Shown here in pieces: positions 17,776 to 26,492 of a DNA stretch of 41,586 nucleotides. Every line of letters begins with the position of its first letter. Position 1 is the stretch's first letter. Made by a program: the position numbers and the translations under genes. The stretch lies in the NCBI RefSeq assembly GCF_004349065.1, contig NZ_SMKZ01000057.1:1-41586 (forward strand), written 5' to 3'. The DNA is from Jiangella asiatica. GTDB taxonomy: Bacteria; Actinomycetota; Actinomycetes; Jiangellales; Jiangellaceae. The notes under the pieces were generated by a model that made no database searches, was not told the origin of the DNA, and saw only the letters and a list, made by a program, of their open reading frames with translations.

Positions 17776-18921
17776 TCAGCTGATGGTCGAGCGCATCAGC
17801 GTCACGTTGTACGGCGCCCACTGCGTCATGGCGAAGTAGAGGTCCGGGCCGCTGGACCACGGGTGCATGAACCCGCCGTAGAGCGCCGGGTACTCAGTGC
17901 CGCTGACGATCACCTGCTCCTCGCTCCACGGGCCGGTCGGCCGCGGCGCGTCGCGCAGCACGATGGCGGCGCGCGACTCGTCGAGGTACGTCATCAGCCA
18001 GCGCCCGGCGTACCCGTTGTACTGCACCGACAGCTCGCCGACGGGTCCGGTCGCCACCGGCGCGGCGGCGGCCTCGTCGCGGGACCAGCCCGAGCCGTCC
18101 CAGTACCGGTAGGCCTCCTTGTCCAGAACCCGCGAGGCCGGGACCCGGGCCAGGTGCGCGTCGCCGAACCGGCCGTTGGGCGTGCCGAACATGTAGACGT
18201 GTCCGCCGTGCCGGGCGAACGCTGCCAGCTGGAACTTGTTGCTCCACTCCGGGGTGTTCGTCCAGACCGCGTCCGGGTCCTTCGTCCACGTCTCGCCGTT
18301 GTCGTCGGAGTATGCGATGCCCGAGTGGTTGGTGAACCATTGGCCGGGCGGGCCCCAGTGGTTGACCGACATGTAGTGGATGTAGCTGCGGCCGTGCACC
18401 GTGACACCCGCCGTCGGGATGACGGTCTCCTCGTCGTTGTTGACCTGCTTGCAGTCGAGCAGTTGCTTCGCGTGCCCCGGCCGGTCCTGGACCATCGTGT
18501 CGAACGTCATGCCGTCGGCGAGGTCGGTGTCGGACGAGCGGGCCAGCACGTTGCAGCGCCAGTCCGCCTCGCGCGGCCCGGCACCGTTGCCGCCCCAGCC
18601 CTCGCCGTACGTGTCGCCGAAGGCCATGAGGACCTCGCCGGCGCCGTTGTCCCAGATGATGCCGAGGTCGGTGCCGTGGACCTGGTAGCTGGCGGCGGTC
18701 TCGTTGATGGACCCGGCGCCGGTGAGCCGGGCCACCGGCACCGCCGGCCCGACCGTCACGCCGGGCGCCGGCTCGGAGCCCGCTGCTGCTGACGAAGCCG
18801 TTGCCGGGTGCGACGACGACGGCGTCGGCTCACCGTCCGCCGTGGGCGCCCCGCCGGCGACGGACGACACCGTCAGCAGTAGAGCGCCGGCTCCGGCGGT
18901 GACGAGCAGCTGGACTCTCAT
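17776..18921 (-). CDS. Secreted DUF4185 beta-propeller protein (GH183-like, candidate endo-D-arabinanase)
   Basis: A 381-residue exported protein. The ATG at 18921 is chosen for AAGGAGG 5 bases upstream; a signal peptide covers about residues 1-28, followed by a Ser/Thr/Pro/Ala-rich linker to about 60. The rest is the DUF4185 five-bladed propeller, with FGDTYGEGWGGNG, SGIAYSDDNGETWTKD, QLAAFARHGGHVYMFGTPNGR and a blade-like PTGPWSEEQ segment. DUF4185 contains the GH183 endo-D-arabinanases, but not all members have that activity. A perfect LacI-type operator lies 39 bases upstream, and a GH172 gene is in the same regulon. The stop TGA lies in a TGATCACG context. Confidence 0.85.
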   Translation of the reverse strand: MRVQLLVTAGAGALLLTVSSVAGGAPTADGEPTPSSSHPATASSAAAGSEPAPGVTVGPAVPVARLTGAGSINETAASYQVHGTDLGIIWDNGAGEVLMAFGDTYGEGWGGNGAGPREADWRCNVLARSSDTDLADGMTFDTMVQDRPGHAKQLLDCKQVNNDEETVIPTAGVTVHGRSYIHYMSVNHWGPPGQWFTNHSGIAYSDDNGETWTKDPDAVWTNTPEWSNKFQLAAFARHGGHVYMFGTPNGRFGDAHLARVPASRVLDKEAYRYWDGSGWSRDEAAAAPVATGPVGELSVQYNGYAGRWLMTYLDESRAAIVLRDAPRPTGPWSEEQVIVSGTEYPALYGGFMHPWSSGPDLYFAMTQWAPYNVTLMRSTIS

Positions 18922-18959
18922 GCGGGCCTCCTTCGACGACGGCGTCGCCAAGGCATCTG

Positions 18960-18973
18960 AGAAATCGATTTCT
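18960..18973. promoter_or_regulatory. LacI-type operator 1 (perfect palindrome)
   Basis: AGAAATCGATTTCT, a perfect 14-base palindrome 39 bases before the DUF4185 start. Close variants occur before the LacI gene, the ABC operon and the isomerase-kinase operon. Confidence 0.8.
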
Positions 18974-19083
18974 AACCTCGAGTCAAGAGCGTAGAGTGCC
19001 CGAACGCCGGGAGTCAACGGCCCGCCCGGTCATGGGGCAGGGCTCGGTCGCGCCAGCACGGCATCGGCTTGGTCAGGAGCATT

Positions 19084-19156
19084 ACCAGGACTTCTCGCGC
19101 GTTACGAGGCTCGCAAGCATGGTGCGACACGAGATTTCGTGCTGAACGTGATCATT
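19084..19156. repeat. Dispersed palindromic repeat, copy A
   Basis: Positions 19113-19156 are identical over 44 bases to 41526-41569, and the preceding 29 bases are similar. It contains the hairpin CACGA-GATT-TCGTG and ends in CGTGATCATT, which overlaps the 3' end of the LacI gene: its stop TGA (19152-19154 region) lies inside TGATCACG on the minus strand. Confidence 0.9.
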
Positions 19157-20165
19157 CCCCAGTGGAGATGCGGCGGGTGGAGCTGGCGCGGACCTGGAGC
19201 TCGGTGGGCAGCAAGACGTTGGTGGCGTCGGCGTCGGGCTTCGTGATGCGCCGGGCGAGCAGCTGGGCCGCCTGCCGGCCGACCTCGTAGGCGGGCTGGG
19301 AGACAGTGGTCAGGGTGGGCCGGATCAGGTCGGCCCAGGGAATGGTGTCGAAGCCGACGACGGCGATGTCCGTGGGCACCGCGAGGTCGCGCTGGACGAG
19401 GCACTCCATCGCGCCGACCGTCATCAGGTTGTTGGCGGCGAACAGGGCGTCGGGCTCGGCGCCGTCGTCGAGGAGGGAGGCCATCGCGTCGTAGCCGCCG
19501 CGCTCGCGGAAGTCGGCGAAGCGGACCAGTGACGGTTCCAGCGAGAGCCCGGCCGTGCCCAACGCGCGCCGGTAGCCGTCGTAGCGGTGGGTGGCGGTGC
19601 TGAGCCAGCGGGGTCCGCCGATGCACGCGATGCGGCGGTACCCCTGGTCGATGAGGTGCGCGGTAGCCTGCTCGGCGCCGCGCTCGTTGTCGACGAGGAC
19701 GGTGTCGGTGCGCAGGCCGTGCAGCTCGCGGTCGATGACGACGACGGGGCAGCCGGAGTCGAGCAGCAGCTTGACGTCGTCGACTCGGTTGGAGGACGGG
19801 GAGATGATGACGCCGGCCATCTGCTCGGTGAGCGCGGCGACGATGTAGTTGGACTCCTTCTCGGGGTTCTCGTCGCTGTTGCAGAGCACCACGGAGTACC
19901 CGGCAGCCAGCGCGATGTCCTCGACGCCGCGGACCATGGAGGTGAAGAAGGGGTTCTCCACGTCGGAGATGATGACTGCCCAGAGGCTGGTGCGGCTCTT
20001 GCGCAGGTTGCGGGCGACGGCGTTGCGGCGGTAGCCGAGCTCGGCGACCGAGCTGGTGACGCGCTCGGCGAGCGCGGGGTCGACCTTGGCGTGCCCGTTG
20101 AGGACGCGCGACACCGTCGCCGCCGAGACGCCCGCGTGGCGCGCGACGTCGTAGATGGTGACCAC
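19152..20165 (-). CDS. LacI-family transcriptional regulator of the sugar island
   Basis: A 337-residue regulator with the LacI HTH at residues 2-50 (TIYDVARHAGVSAATVSRVL, then ELGYRRNAVARNL) and a periplasmic-binding-protein-like sensor domain (ENPFFTSMVRGVE, GVIISPSS, GFDTIPWADLIRPTLTTV). It lies between its likely targets and carries one of the four ATCGAT-centred operators 55 bases upstream, so autoregulation is likely. The effector is presumably a sugar or sugar phosphate made by the pathway. Confidence 0.95.
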   Translation of the reverse strand: MVTIYDVARHAGVSAATVSRVLNGHAKVDPALAERVTSSVAELGYRRNAVARNLRKSRTSLWAVIISDVENPFFTSMVRGVEDIALAAGYSVVLCNSDENPEKESNYIVAALTEQMAGVIISPSSNRVDDVKLLLDSGCPVVVIDRELHGLRTDTVLVDNERGAEQATAHLIDQGYRRIACIGGPRWLSTATHRYDGYRRALGTAGLSLEPSLVRFADFRERGGYDAMASLLDDGAEPDALFAANNLMTVGAMECLVQRDLAVPTDIAVVGFDTIPWADLIRPTLTTVSQPAYEVGRQAAQLLARRITKPDADATNVLLPTELQVRASSTRRISTGE

Positions 20166-20219
20166 CCCGTGCCCCTCTCATGCCCCGTCGACATCAGCGG
20201 CGCCATCTTAGTCGACCGC

Positions 20220-20233
20220 GGGAATCGATTTCT
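20220..20233. promoter_or_regulatory. LacI-type operator 2
   Basis: GGGAATCGATTTCT matches the palindrome of operator 1 at 12 of 14 positions and lies upstream of the LacI gene. Confidence 0.65.
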
Positions 20234-20275
20234 CGTTAGTTTCCCGCCAGGCGCTGACCCCGACCGATCACGCTT

Positions 20276-20458
20276 CTACCCGTAGTACACCTCCAACTCC
20301 GCGATGGACGTGAAGCGCGCCGATCCACCCGGGCGCCCGATGACGCGCACGTCGTCGCCCCAGGTCTCGTCGAAGGTCATCGTGAAGGTCCGGAACGCTC
20401 CCGCTGGGTAGACCGCACGGCGCCGGACTCCCGCTGATGGCTCCGCAGCACGGTCCAT
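20276..20458 (-). pseudogene. C-terminal remnant of a discoidin-like (F5/8 type C) domain
   Basis: An open frame of 60 codons directly after the GH172 gene. Its last 39 residues (FRTFTMTFDETWGDDVRVIG then GSARFTSIAELEVYYG) read like the end of a carbohydrate-binding discoidin domain, whereas the first 20 residues are arginine-rich and unrelated. The rest of the domain is missing. It is most likely the residue of a deleted secreted glycosidase or lectin gene; a small functional gene is less likely. Confidence 0.5.
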
Positions 20459-20462
20459 GACG

Positions 20463-21560
<1,098 letters not shown>

Positions 21561-21615
21561 GGTCGCTTCTCCTTCGTGTGCTTCTCTGCGGAACGGTGTT
21601 TCATCGGGCCAGGTG

Positions 21616-22503
21616 TCACTTCAGGCCCGAGGTCTTGATCGACTCCACGATCCTGCGCTGGAAGATGGCGAACGCCAGGAGGGTCGGCACAGCCGCGACC
21701 GTGGCGGCGGCCAGGACGTACTGCCAGTCGGTGGTGTTCTGGTCCTGGAAACTGACGATGCCCAGCTGCACCACCTGCAGGTCCGTGTCCGTCGTCGCGA
21801 CGAGTGGCCACAGGAACGCGTTCCAGTTGGCCAGGAAGAACAGCACGGCGAGGGCGGCGAAGATGGACCGGCTCAGCGGCACGATGATCGACCAGTAGAT
21901 GCGCCAGTACCCGCAGCCGTCGAGCACCGCGGCCTCCTCCAGCTCAGCCGGGATGGCCAGGTAGAACTGCCTGAGCAGGAAGATGCCGAAGGCGCTGAAG
22001 ATGGCCGGCAGAATCAGGCCGGCGTAGCTGTTCAGCAGCCCCAGCCGGTGCACAACCAGGAAGAGCGGCACGAGCACCACCGGCGCGGTGACCAGCAGCG
22101 TCGAGAAGATCCCCATGAAGATCGCGTCGCGGCCGGGAAACCTCAGCCGGGCCAGGGCGTAGGCGGCCATCGAGTGGAAGAACAGCGCGACCACGGTCAC
22201 CGTCACCGACACGATGAAGCTGTTGAGCAGGTACCGGCCGAACGGCGCGGCGGAGAAGACGTACTCGAAGTTGTCGACGGTGGGCGCCGACGGCAGCAGG
22301 TCCGTGCTGAGCACCTCGTCGGCGCCCTTGAACGAGCTGGTCACCATCCACACCAGCGGGAACACCGTCAGAATGGTGATGACGCCCACCACGACCAAGA
22401 GCGTGGAGGCCTTGCGGCGTCGCCATGACCTGCGCCGCCGGGCGGACGGTGCGGGTGTGGCCGACGGGGCCTGGCGGGGGATGGCCGCGGTGTCACTGGG
22501 CAT
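21616..22503 (-). CDS. Carbohydrate ABC transporter permease (MalG type)
   Basis: A 295-residue inner-membrane permease with six predicted spans. The EAA loop that contacts the ATPase reads EEAAVLDGCGYWRIYWSIIV (about residues 195-214). The start overlaps the upstream permease by 11 bases. With the MalF-type partner and binding protein it forms a CUT1-type importer for oligosaccharides. Confidence 0.94.
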   Translation of the reverse strand: MPSDTAAIPRQAPSATPAPSARRRRSWRRRKASTLLVVVGVITILTVFPLVWMVTSSFKGADEVLSTDLLPSAPTVDNFEYVFSAAPFGRYLLNSFIVSVTVTVVALFFHSMAAYALARLRFPGRDAIFMGIFSTLLVTAPVVLVPLFLVVHRLGLLNSYAGLILPAIFSAFGIFLLRQFYLAIPAELEEAAVLDGCGYWRIYWSIIVPLSRSIFAALAVLFFLANWNAFLWPLVATTDTDLQVVQLGIVSFQDQNTTDWQYVLAAATVAAVPTLLAFAIFQRRIVESIKTSGLK

Positions 22504-23467
22504 GGGTGAATCGGCCTCCCTTGGTGAGGGCGAACAGCAGTGCCGACCAGGCCAGCAGGATCACCACGAGGAACGACCCGATGGCCGCGGCATAGCCGAA
22601 CTCTCCGTACACGAACGCCTGCTGGTACACGTAGTAGATGACCAGCGTGGTCGAGTTGGCCGGACCACCGCCCGTCAGGATCACCAGCAGGTCCAGGCCG
22701 CCGGTCATCACCGCGATCGTCGAGGTCAGCAGGATGAAGAAGCTGGTCGGCTTCAGCAGCGGCCAGGTGATGTTGCGGAACGTGGTCCACGGCCCGGCGC
22801 CGTCGATGCTCGCCACCTCGTAGTACTCGCGCGGGATGTCCTGGAGGCCGGCCAGGAAGATCAGCATGTAGTAGCCCATGGAGAACCAGATCGTGATGAC
22901 CATGACCGTGGGCAGTGCGAACGCCGGGTCGCCCAGCCAGGAGGGCGCGGTGAGCCCGACACGGTCGAGCAGGCGGGCGATGAAGCCGACGTCGTCGGTC
23001 AGCAGGAACTGCCAGATCAGTGCCACGACGACGAGGCTGACGACGTTGGGCGCGAACAGCGCGGTACGGAACAGCCCCACCAGCGGGAACTTGTTCCGAA
23101 CCAGCAGTGCCAGGCCGAGACCGGACAGGAACAGGCCCGGCACCATCACCAGCAGGTACAGCAACGTGCGGCCGAGGCTGGACAGGAAGTACGGGTCGGC
23201 GAACATGCGCTCGAAGTTGGCGAACCCGACGAAGTCGTAGCCGCCGAACCCGTCGACGCGGAAGAAGGCCAGCACGATGGAGAGCAGCATCGGGATCGCG
23301 ACGAAGATCGTCAGCCCGATGAGGTTGGGCGCCATGAACAGATAGGCGGCGCGGCGTTCGCGGCGGGCCCGGGCCGAGCGGGCGCCGCCGGTCGGTCCGG
23401 CGTCGGTGGCGCGTGGCGCACCGGGGCGGCTCGCGGGCTCCGTGGCGCTGGTGGTGGGCGTGCTCAT
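22493..23467 (-). CDS. Carbohydrate ABC transporter permease (MalF type)
   Basis: A 324-residue permease with an extended basic N terminus (about 36 residues), six predicted spans and the EAA-like loop EYYEVASIDGAGPWTTFRNI. Its ATG overlaps the binding-protein stop (ATGA). No ATPase gene is in the window; actinobacterial CUT1 importers commonly share one MsiK-like ATPase encoded elsewhere. Confidence 0.94.
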   Translation of the reverse strand: MSTPTTSATEPASRPGAPRATDAGPTGGARSARARRERRAAYLFMAPNLIGLTIFVAIPMLLSIVLAFFRVDGFGGYDFVGFANFERMFADPYFLSSLGRTLLYLLVMVPGLFLSGLGLALLVRNKFPLVGLFRTALFAPNVVSLVVVALIWQFLLTDDVGFIARLLDRVGLTAPSWLGDPAFALPTVMVITIWFSMGYYMLIFLAGLQDIPREYYEVASIDGAGPWTTFRNITWPLLKPTSFFILLTSTIAVMTGGLDLLVILTGGGPANSTTLVIYYVYQQAFVYGEFGYAAAIGSFLVVILLAWSALLFALTKGGRFTHAQ

Positions 23468-24825
23468 GCCAGGTCCACCCCCTCGTAGGTGGTGAGGTAG
23501 GCGTCAATCGCCTGGGCCGCGGTGGCCGCCTGGTCCTCGGGGTCGCCGCCGGCGAGCTGGCACGACTGGATGGCGTCGGACACCGCCTTGTAGATGACCG
23601 GCGGGTACCGCGGCTCGCCGCGGCCGGTGGGGAAGATCTCGTCGCGGAACATCCGCATGTGCTCGCTGTCGTAGCCGCCGGCCTGGCTGCCGTACTCCAG
23701 GCTGGACCGGCGCGGTGAGATGTCGCGCTTGGAGTCGATGCACCAGTTGGCCACCCGGGCGATGCCGTCGTCGTCCATCGAGCCGAGCGCCCAGGCGCAG
23801 AAGCGGGCCGCCTCGTCGGGGTTGCTGCCCAGCGCGTTGGCGGCGAAGGCCCAGCCACCGAGGACCGTGGCGGACTCCCCGCCGTCGGGAACGGGCAGCG
23901 GGATGACCCCGTAGTCGAAGTCCGGTGCCTTGCGCTCGAAGTCCTGGATCGACCAGATGCCGGACTGCCAGATCGACGCGTAGCCCTCGGAGAAGGAGAT
24001 GACGATGTCGTTGGACGCCGGTGGCACGCGCGGGGTCAGGCCCAGATCGACGCCGTCCTTCCACAGCCGCAGCGCGTCGACGGCGCCGGCCGAGTCGAAG
24101 GCGCTGCGCGCGCCACTGTCGACGACGACCTCGCCGCCGCCCTGCCACATCCACGGGTACCAGACGAAGTTCTGGTAGTAGTCCTGCGCGGTCGGGAACA
24201 CCAGTCCGCCCTGACCCGCCGCGACGAGCCGGTCGGAGACGGAGAGCAGGTCCTCCCAGGTGGCCGGGAGATCGCCCTCGGACAGGCCGGCCTGCTCGAA
24301 CGCCGGGCGGCTGTAGAAGAGCGCGAGCGGCTCGATCTCCATGGGCAGCGCGTAGACGCGGTCGCCGATCATGCGCGTGGCCAGGTTGTCGGCGAAGAAG
24401 TCGTCCACCGCCTCCTGCGTCATGTGCGGCGTGAGCTCCGCCAGGACGTCCCCGTTGAGGTAGCGGGCGATGTCGCCGGGACTGATGAGGAAGATGTCGG
24501 GACCCTCGCCCGCGGAGAACGCGGTGGCCAGCTTCTCGCTGCCGAGCACGGGCGCGTAGACCAGCTCGATCTGCTGGTCGTTCTCGGCGTTCCAGAGGTC
24601 GACGGTGTCCTGCATCCAGGCCGCCCGAGCCATGGTGGCGGGATCCTCGTTCGGCGCCGGTGCGTAGAAGTTCCAGAACTGCAGCGGACGCGACGACGCC
24701 GACGCGTCACCGCATCCGCTCAACACGCTGGGGAGTGCGACGGCGCCGGTCAGCGCGGCGGAGAGACCAAGGAAGTGGCGACGGGACGGGTGCCCGCCGG
24801 GGGACGACAAGGGCGGAGGTGGCAT
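23464..24825 (-). CDS. Extracellular sugar-binding lipoprotein of ABC importer
   Basis: A 453-residue solute-binding protein. From the ATG at 24825 it has a twin-arginine signal (SRRHFLGLS, Arg15-Arg16) ending in a lipobox LSGC (Cys38), so it is probably a Tat-exported lipoprotein. The mature part has the type 1 extracellular solute-binding pattern (FSAGEGPDIFLISPGDIARYL, then DRVYALPMEIEPLALFYSR and GGWAFAANALGSNPDEAARF). An in-frame GTG two codons upstream is possible, but AGAGGA is best spaced for the ATG. A LacI-type operator lies 16 bases upstream. Confidence 0.92.
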   Translation of the reverse strand: MPPPPLSSPGGHPSRRHFLGLSAALTGAVALPSVLSGCGDASASSRPLQFWNFYAPAPNEDPATMARAAWMQDTVDLWNAENDQQIELVYAPVLGSEKLATAFSAGEGPDIFLISPGDIARYLNGDVLAELTPHMTQEAVDDFFADNLATRMIGDRVYALPMEIEPLALFYSRPAFEQAGLSEGDLPATWEDLLSVSDRLVAAGQGGLVFPTAQDYYQNFVWYPWMWQGGGEVVVDSGARSAFDSAGAVDALRLWKDGVDLGLTPRVPPASNDIVISFSEGYASIWQSGIWSIQDFERKAPDFDYGVIPLPVPDGGESATVLGGWAFAANALGSNPDEAARFCAWALGSMDDDGIARVANWCIDSKRDISPRRSSLEYGSQAGGYDSEHMRMFRDEIFPTGRGEPRYPPVIYKAVSDAIQSCQLAGGDPEDQAATAAQAIDAYLTTYEGVDLA

Positions 24826-24840
24826 GGCCACAGTCCTCTC

Positions 24841-24854
24841 AGCAATCGATTACT
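24841..24854. promoter_or_regulatory. LacI-type operator 3 (ABC operon)
   Basis: AGCAATCGATTACT matches operator 1 at 12 of 14 positions and lies just upstream of the binding-protein gene, within the divergent intergenic region. Confidence 0.65.
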
Positions 24855-24991
24855 TGCCGTGGCGCCGAGGTTAACCAGGTGTAACGCCGAGGTCAACACT
24901 CCAGACAGGACGAATGCCGAAATCGCAGGAAACCGGCGGTAGGTCGGGAGGGCTCGTCGTTGACATCGCAGCAGGCCTCACCTAGCGTGTG

Positions 24992-25017
24992 AGCAATCGA
25001 TTTCTAGATCGATTCCT
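24992..25017. promoter_or_regulatory. LacI-type operator 4 (double site, isomerase operon)
   Basis: AGCAATCGATTTCT (13 of 14 to operator 1) is followed by a second ATCGAT centre 12 bases later (CTAGATCGATTCCT, 10 of 14). The pair lies 66-91 bases before the isomerase start. A TAGCGT hexamer at 24983 just upstream could be the -10 element, which would place the repressor on the transcription start. Confidence 0.7.
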
Positions 25018-25082
25018 GGATCAACCGAGAACGTTGTGGCGCGGGTAGCGCAGAGTGAGCGAGACGATGGGAGTGGGACACC

Positions 25083-26492
25083 GTGGCGCGTATCGGTGTG
25101 TTGACGATCTCCGATGGCCGGGACTTCGTGCACAGGGACATCGCGGACTGGGCGCGGTCGTCGGAGGACGCCATCGTCGCCGCCCTGGAAGGGGCCGGCC
25201 ACGAGGTGGTCCGGGCACCTGAGCTGGTGTCGACCAACGAGCTCGCCAGCAGCCAGGCGCGGCTGGTCGCGCAGGAGCGGCCGGACCTGACCGTCTTCAA
25301 CTACTCCGTCTGGGCGTTCCCGCACTTCTCGATGCTGGCCGCCGACGCGACACCGGGGCCGCTGGTGCTGCTGTCCAACATCGACCCGGTGCAGCCGGGC
25401 ATGGTGGGCATGCTGGCAGCCGGCGGCGCGCTGGACCAGATCGGCCGGGTGCACGGCCGCGTCTGGGGCGACGTCGCCGACCCGGCCACGCTGGAGCGCC
25501 TGCTCGTGCACGTGCGCGCGGCGCAGGCAGTCGGCGGGCTGCGCGGCAGCACGTTCGGCCGGTTCGGCGGCCGCCCGATGGGCATGTACACCGCCGTCGC
25601 CAACGCCGACCAGTGGCTGTCGACGTTCGGCGTCGACGTCGAGGAGATCGACCAGTGGGAGATCGTGCGCCGGTCGGAGCTGGTGCCGGACTCGCGCGCG
25701 AAGGCCGGCCGGGAGTGGCTGGAGAAGCACGCCAACGTCCACTACGACGGCAAGCAGCTCACCCCGGAGCTGCTGGAGCGGCAGATCCGCTCCTACCACG
25801 CGGTGCGCGAGCTGATCGACGAGTGGAACCTCGACTTCTCCGGCATCAAGGGCCAGCCGGAGCTGACCACGCACTTCACCACCATGGACGTCACCGAGGC
25901 GTTCCTCAACGACCCCTATGACTGGGAGGGCCCGAAGCCGACCCATGTCACCGCGACTGAGTCGGACATGGATGCCGCGCTGACCATGCAGATCCTGAAG
26001 CTGATCTCCGGCGACCCGGTCCTGTTCGCCGACGTCCGGCACTACCACGCCGACCGCGATATCTGGGACATGGCCAACTCCGGCCAGCACGCCACCTGGT
26101 ACGCCGCCCGCAGCGACGACCCGGCGGAGAACCTGCGCCGCGTGCACCTCTACCCGGAGGTGTTCTTCTTCCCTGCCGGCGGCGCGTCCGTCCACCACAT
26201 CGCGGCGCCGGGCGACATGACGCTGGCCAGGCTGACGCGGCTCAGCGGCCGGTACCGCATGCAGGTCGTGCGCGGCGCGTTCGAGGACTACGGCGACGAG
26301 GTCAACGAGACGCTGGCACGCCAGTCCACCTTCGAGTGGCCGCACGCGTTCACCCGCATGGAGGTCCCGGCCGACGAGTTCCTGTCCCGCTTCGGCGCCA
26401 ACCACATCCACGCCGTCCCGGGCGACTACGTGGCCGAGCTGGAGCAGGTCTGCCGCATGCTCGACGTCGACTTCGAGCCGCTGGGCAGCTGA
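25083..26492 (+). CDS. FucI-fold aldose/ketose isomerase (candidate D-arabinose isomerase)
   Basis: A 469-residue cytoplasmic enzyme of the L-fucose/L-arabinose isomerase superfamily. The Mn-binding residues expected from E. coli FucI are recognisable: Glu293 in THVTATESD, Asp317 in VLFADVRHY (spaced 24 residues as in FucI), and a histidine in NHIHAVPGD near 441-443. It is shorter than E. coli FucI (591). FucI-type enzymes convert both L-fucose to L-fuculose and D-arabinose to D-ribulose. The next gene is a sugar kinase, overlapping by one base; no fuculose-phosphate aldolase is present. The GTG start has GGGAG/GGGA upstream. Confidence 0.85.
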   Translation: MARIGVLTISDGRDFVHRDIADWARSSEDAIVAALEGAGHEVVRAPELVSTNELASSQARLVAQERPDLTVFNYSVWAFPHFSMLAADATPGPLVLLSNIDPVQPGMVGMLAAGGALDQIGRVHGRVWGDVADPATLERLLVHVRAAQAVGGLRGSTFGRFGGRPMGMYTAVANADQWLSTFGVDVEEIDQWEIVRRSELVPDSRAKAGREWLEKHANVHYDGKQLTPELLERQIRSYHAVRELIDEWNLDFSGIKGQPELTTHFTTMDVTEAFLNDPYDWEGPKPTHVTATESDMDAALTMQILKLISGDPVLFADVRHYHADRDIWDMANSGQHATWYAARSDDPAENLRRVHLYPEVFFFPAGGASVHHIAAPGDMTLARLTRLSGRYRMQVVRGAFEDYGDEVNETLARQSTFEWPHAFTRMEVPADEFLSRFGANHIHAVPGDYVAELEQVCRMLDVDFEPLGS

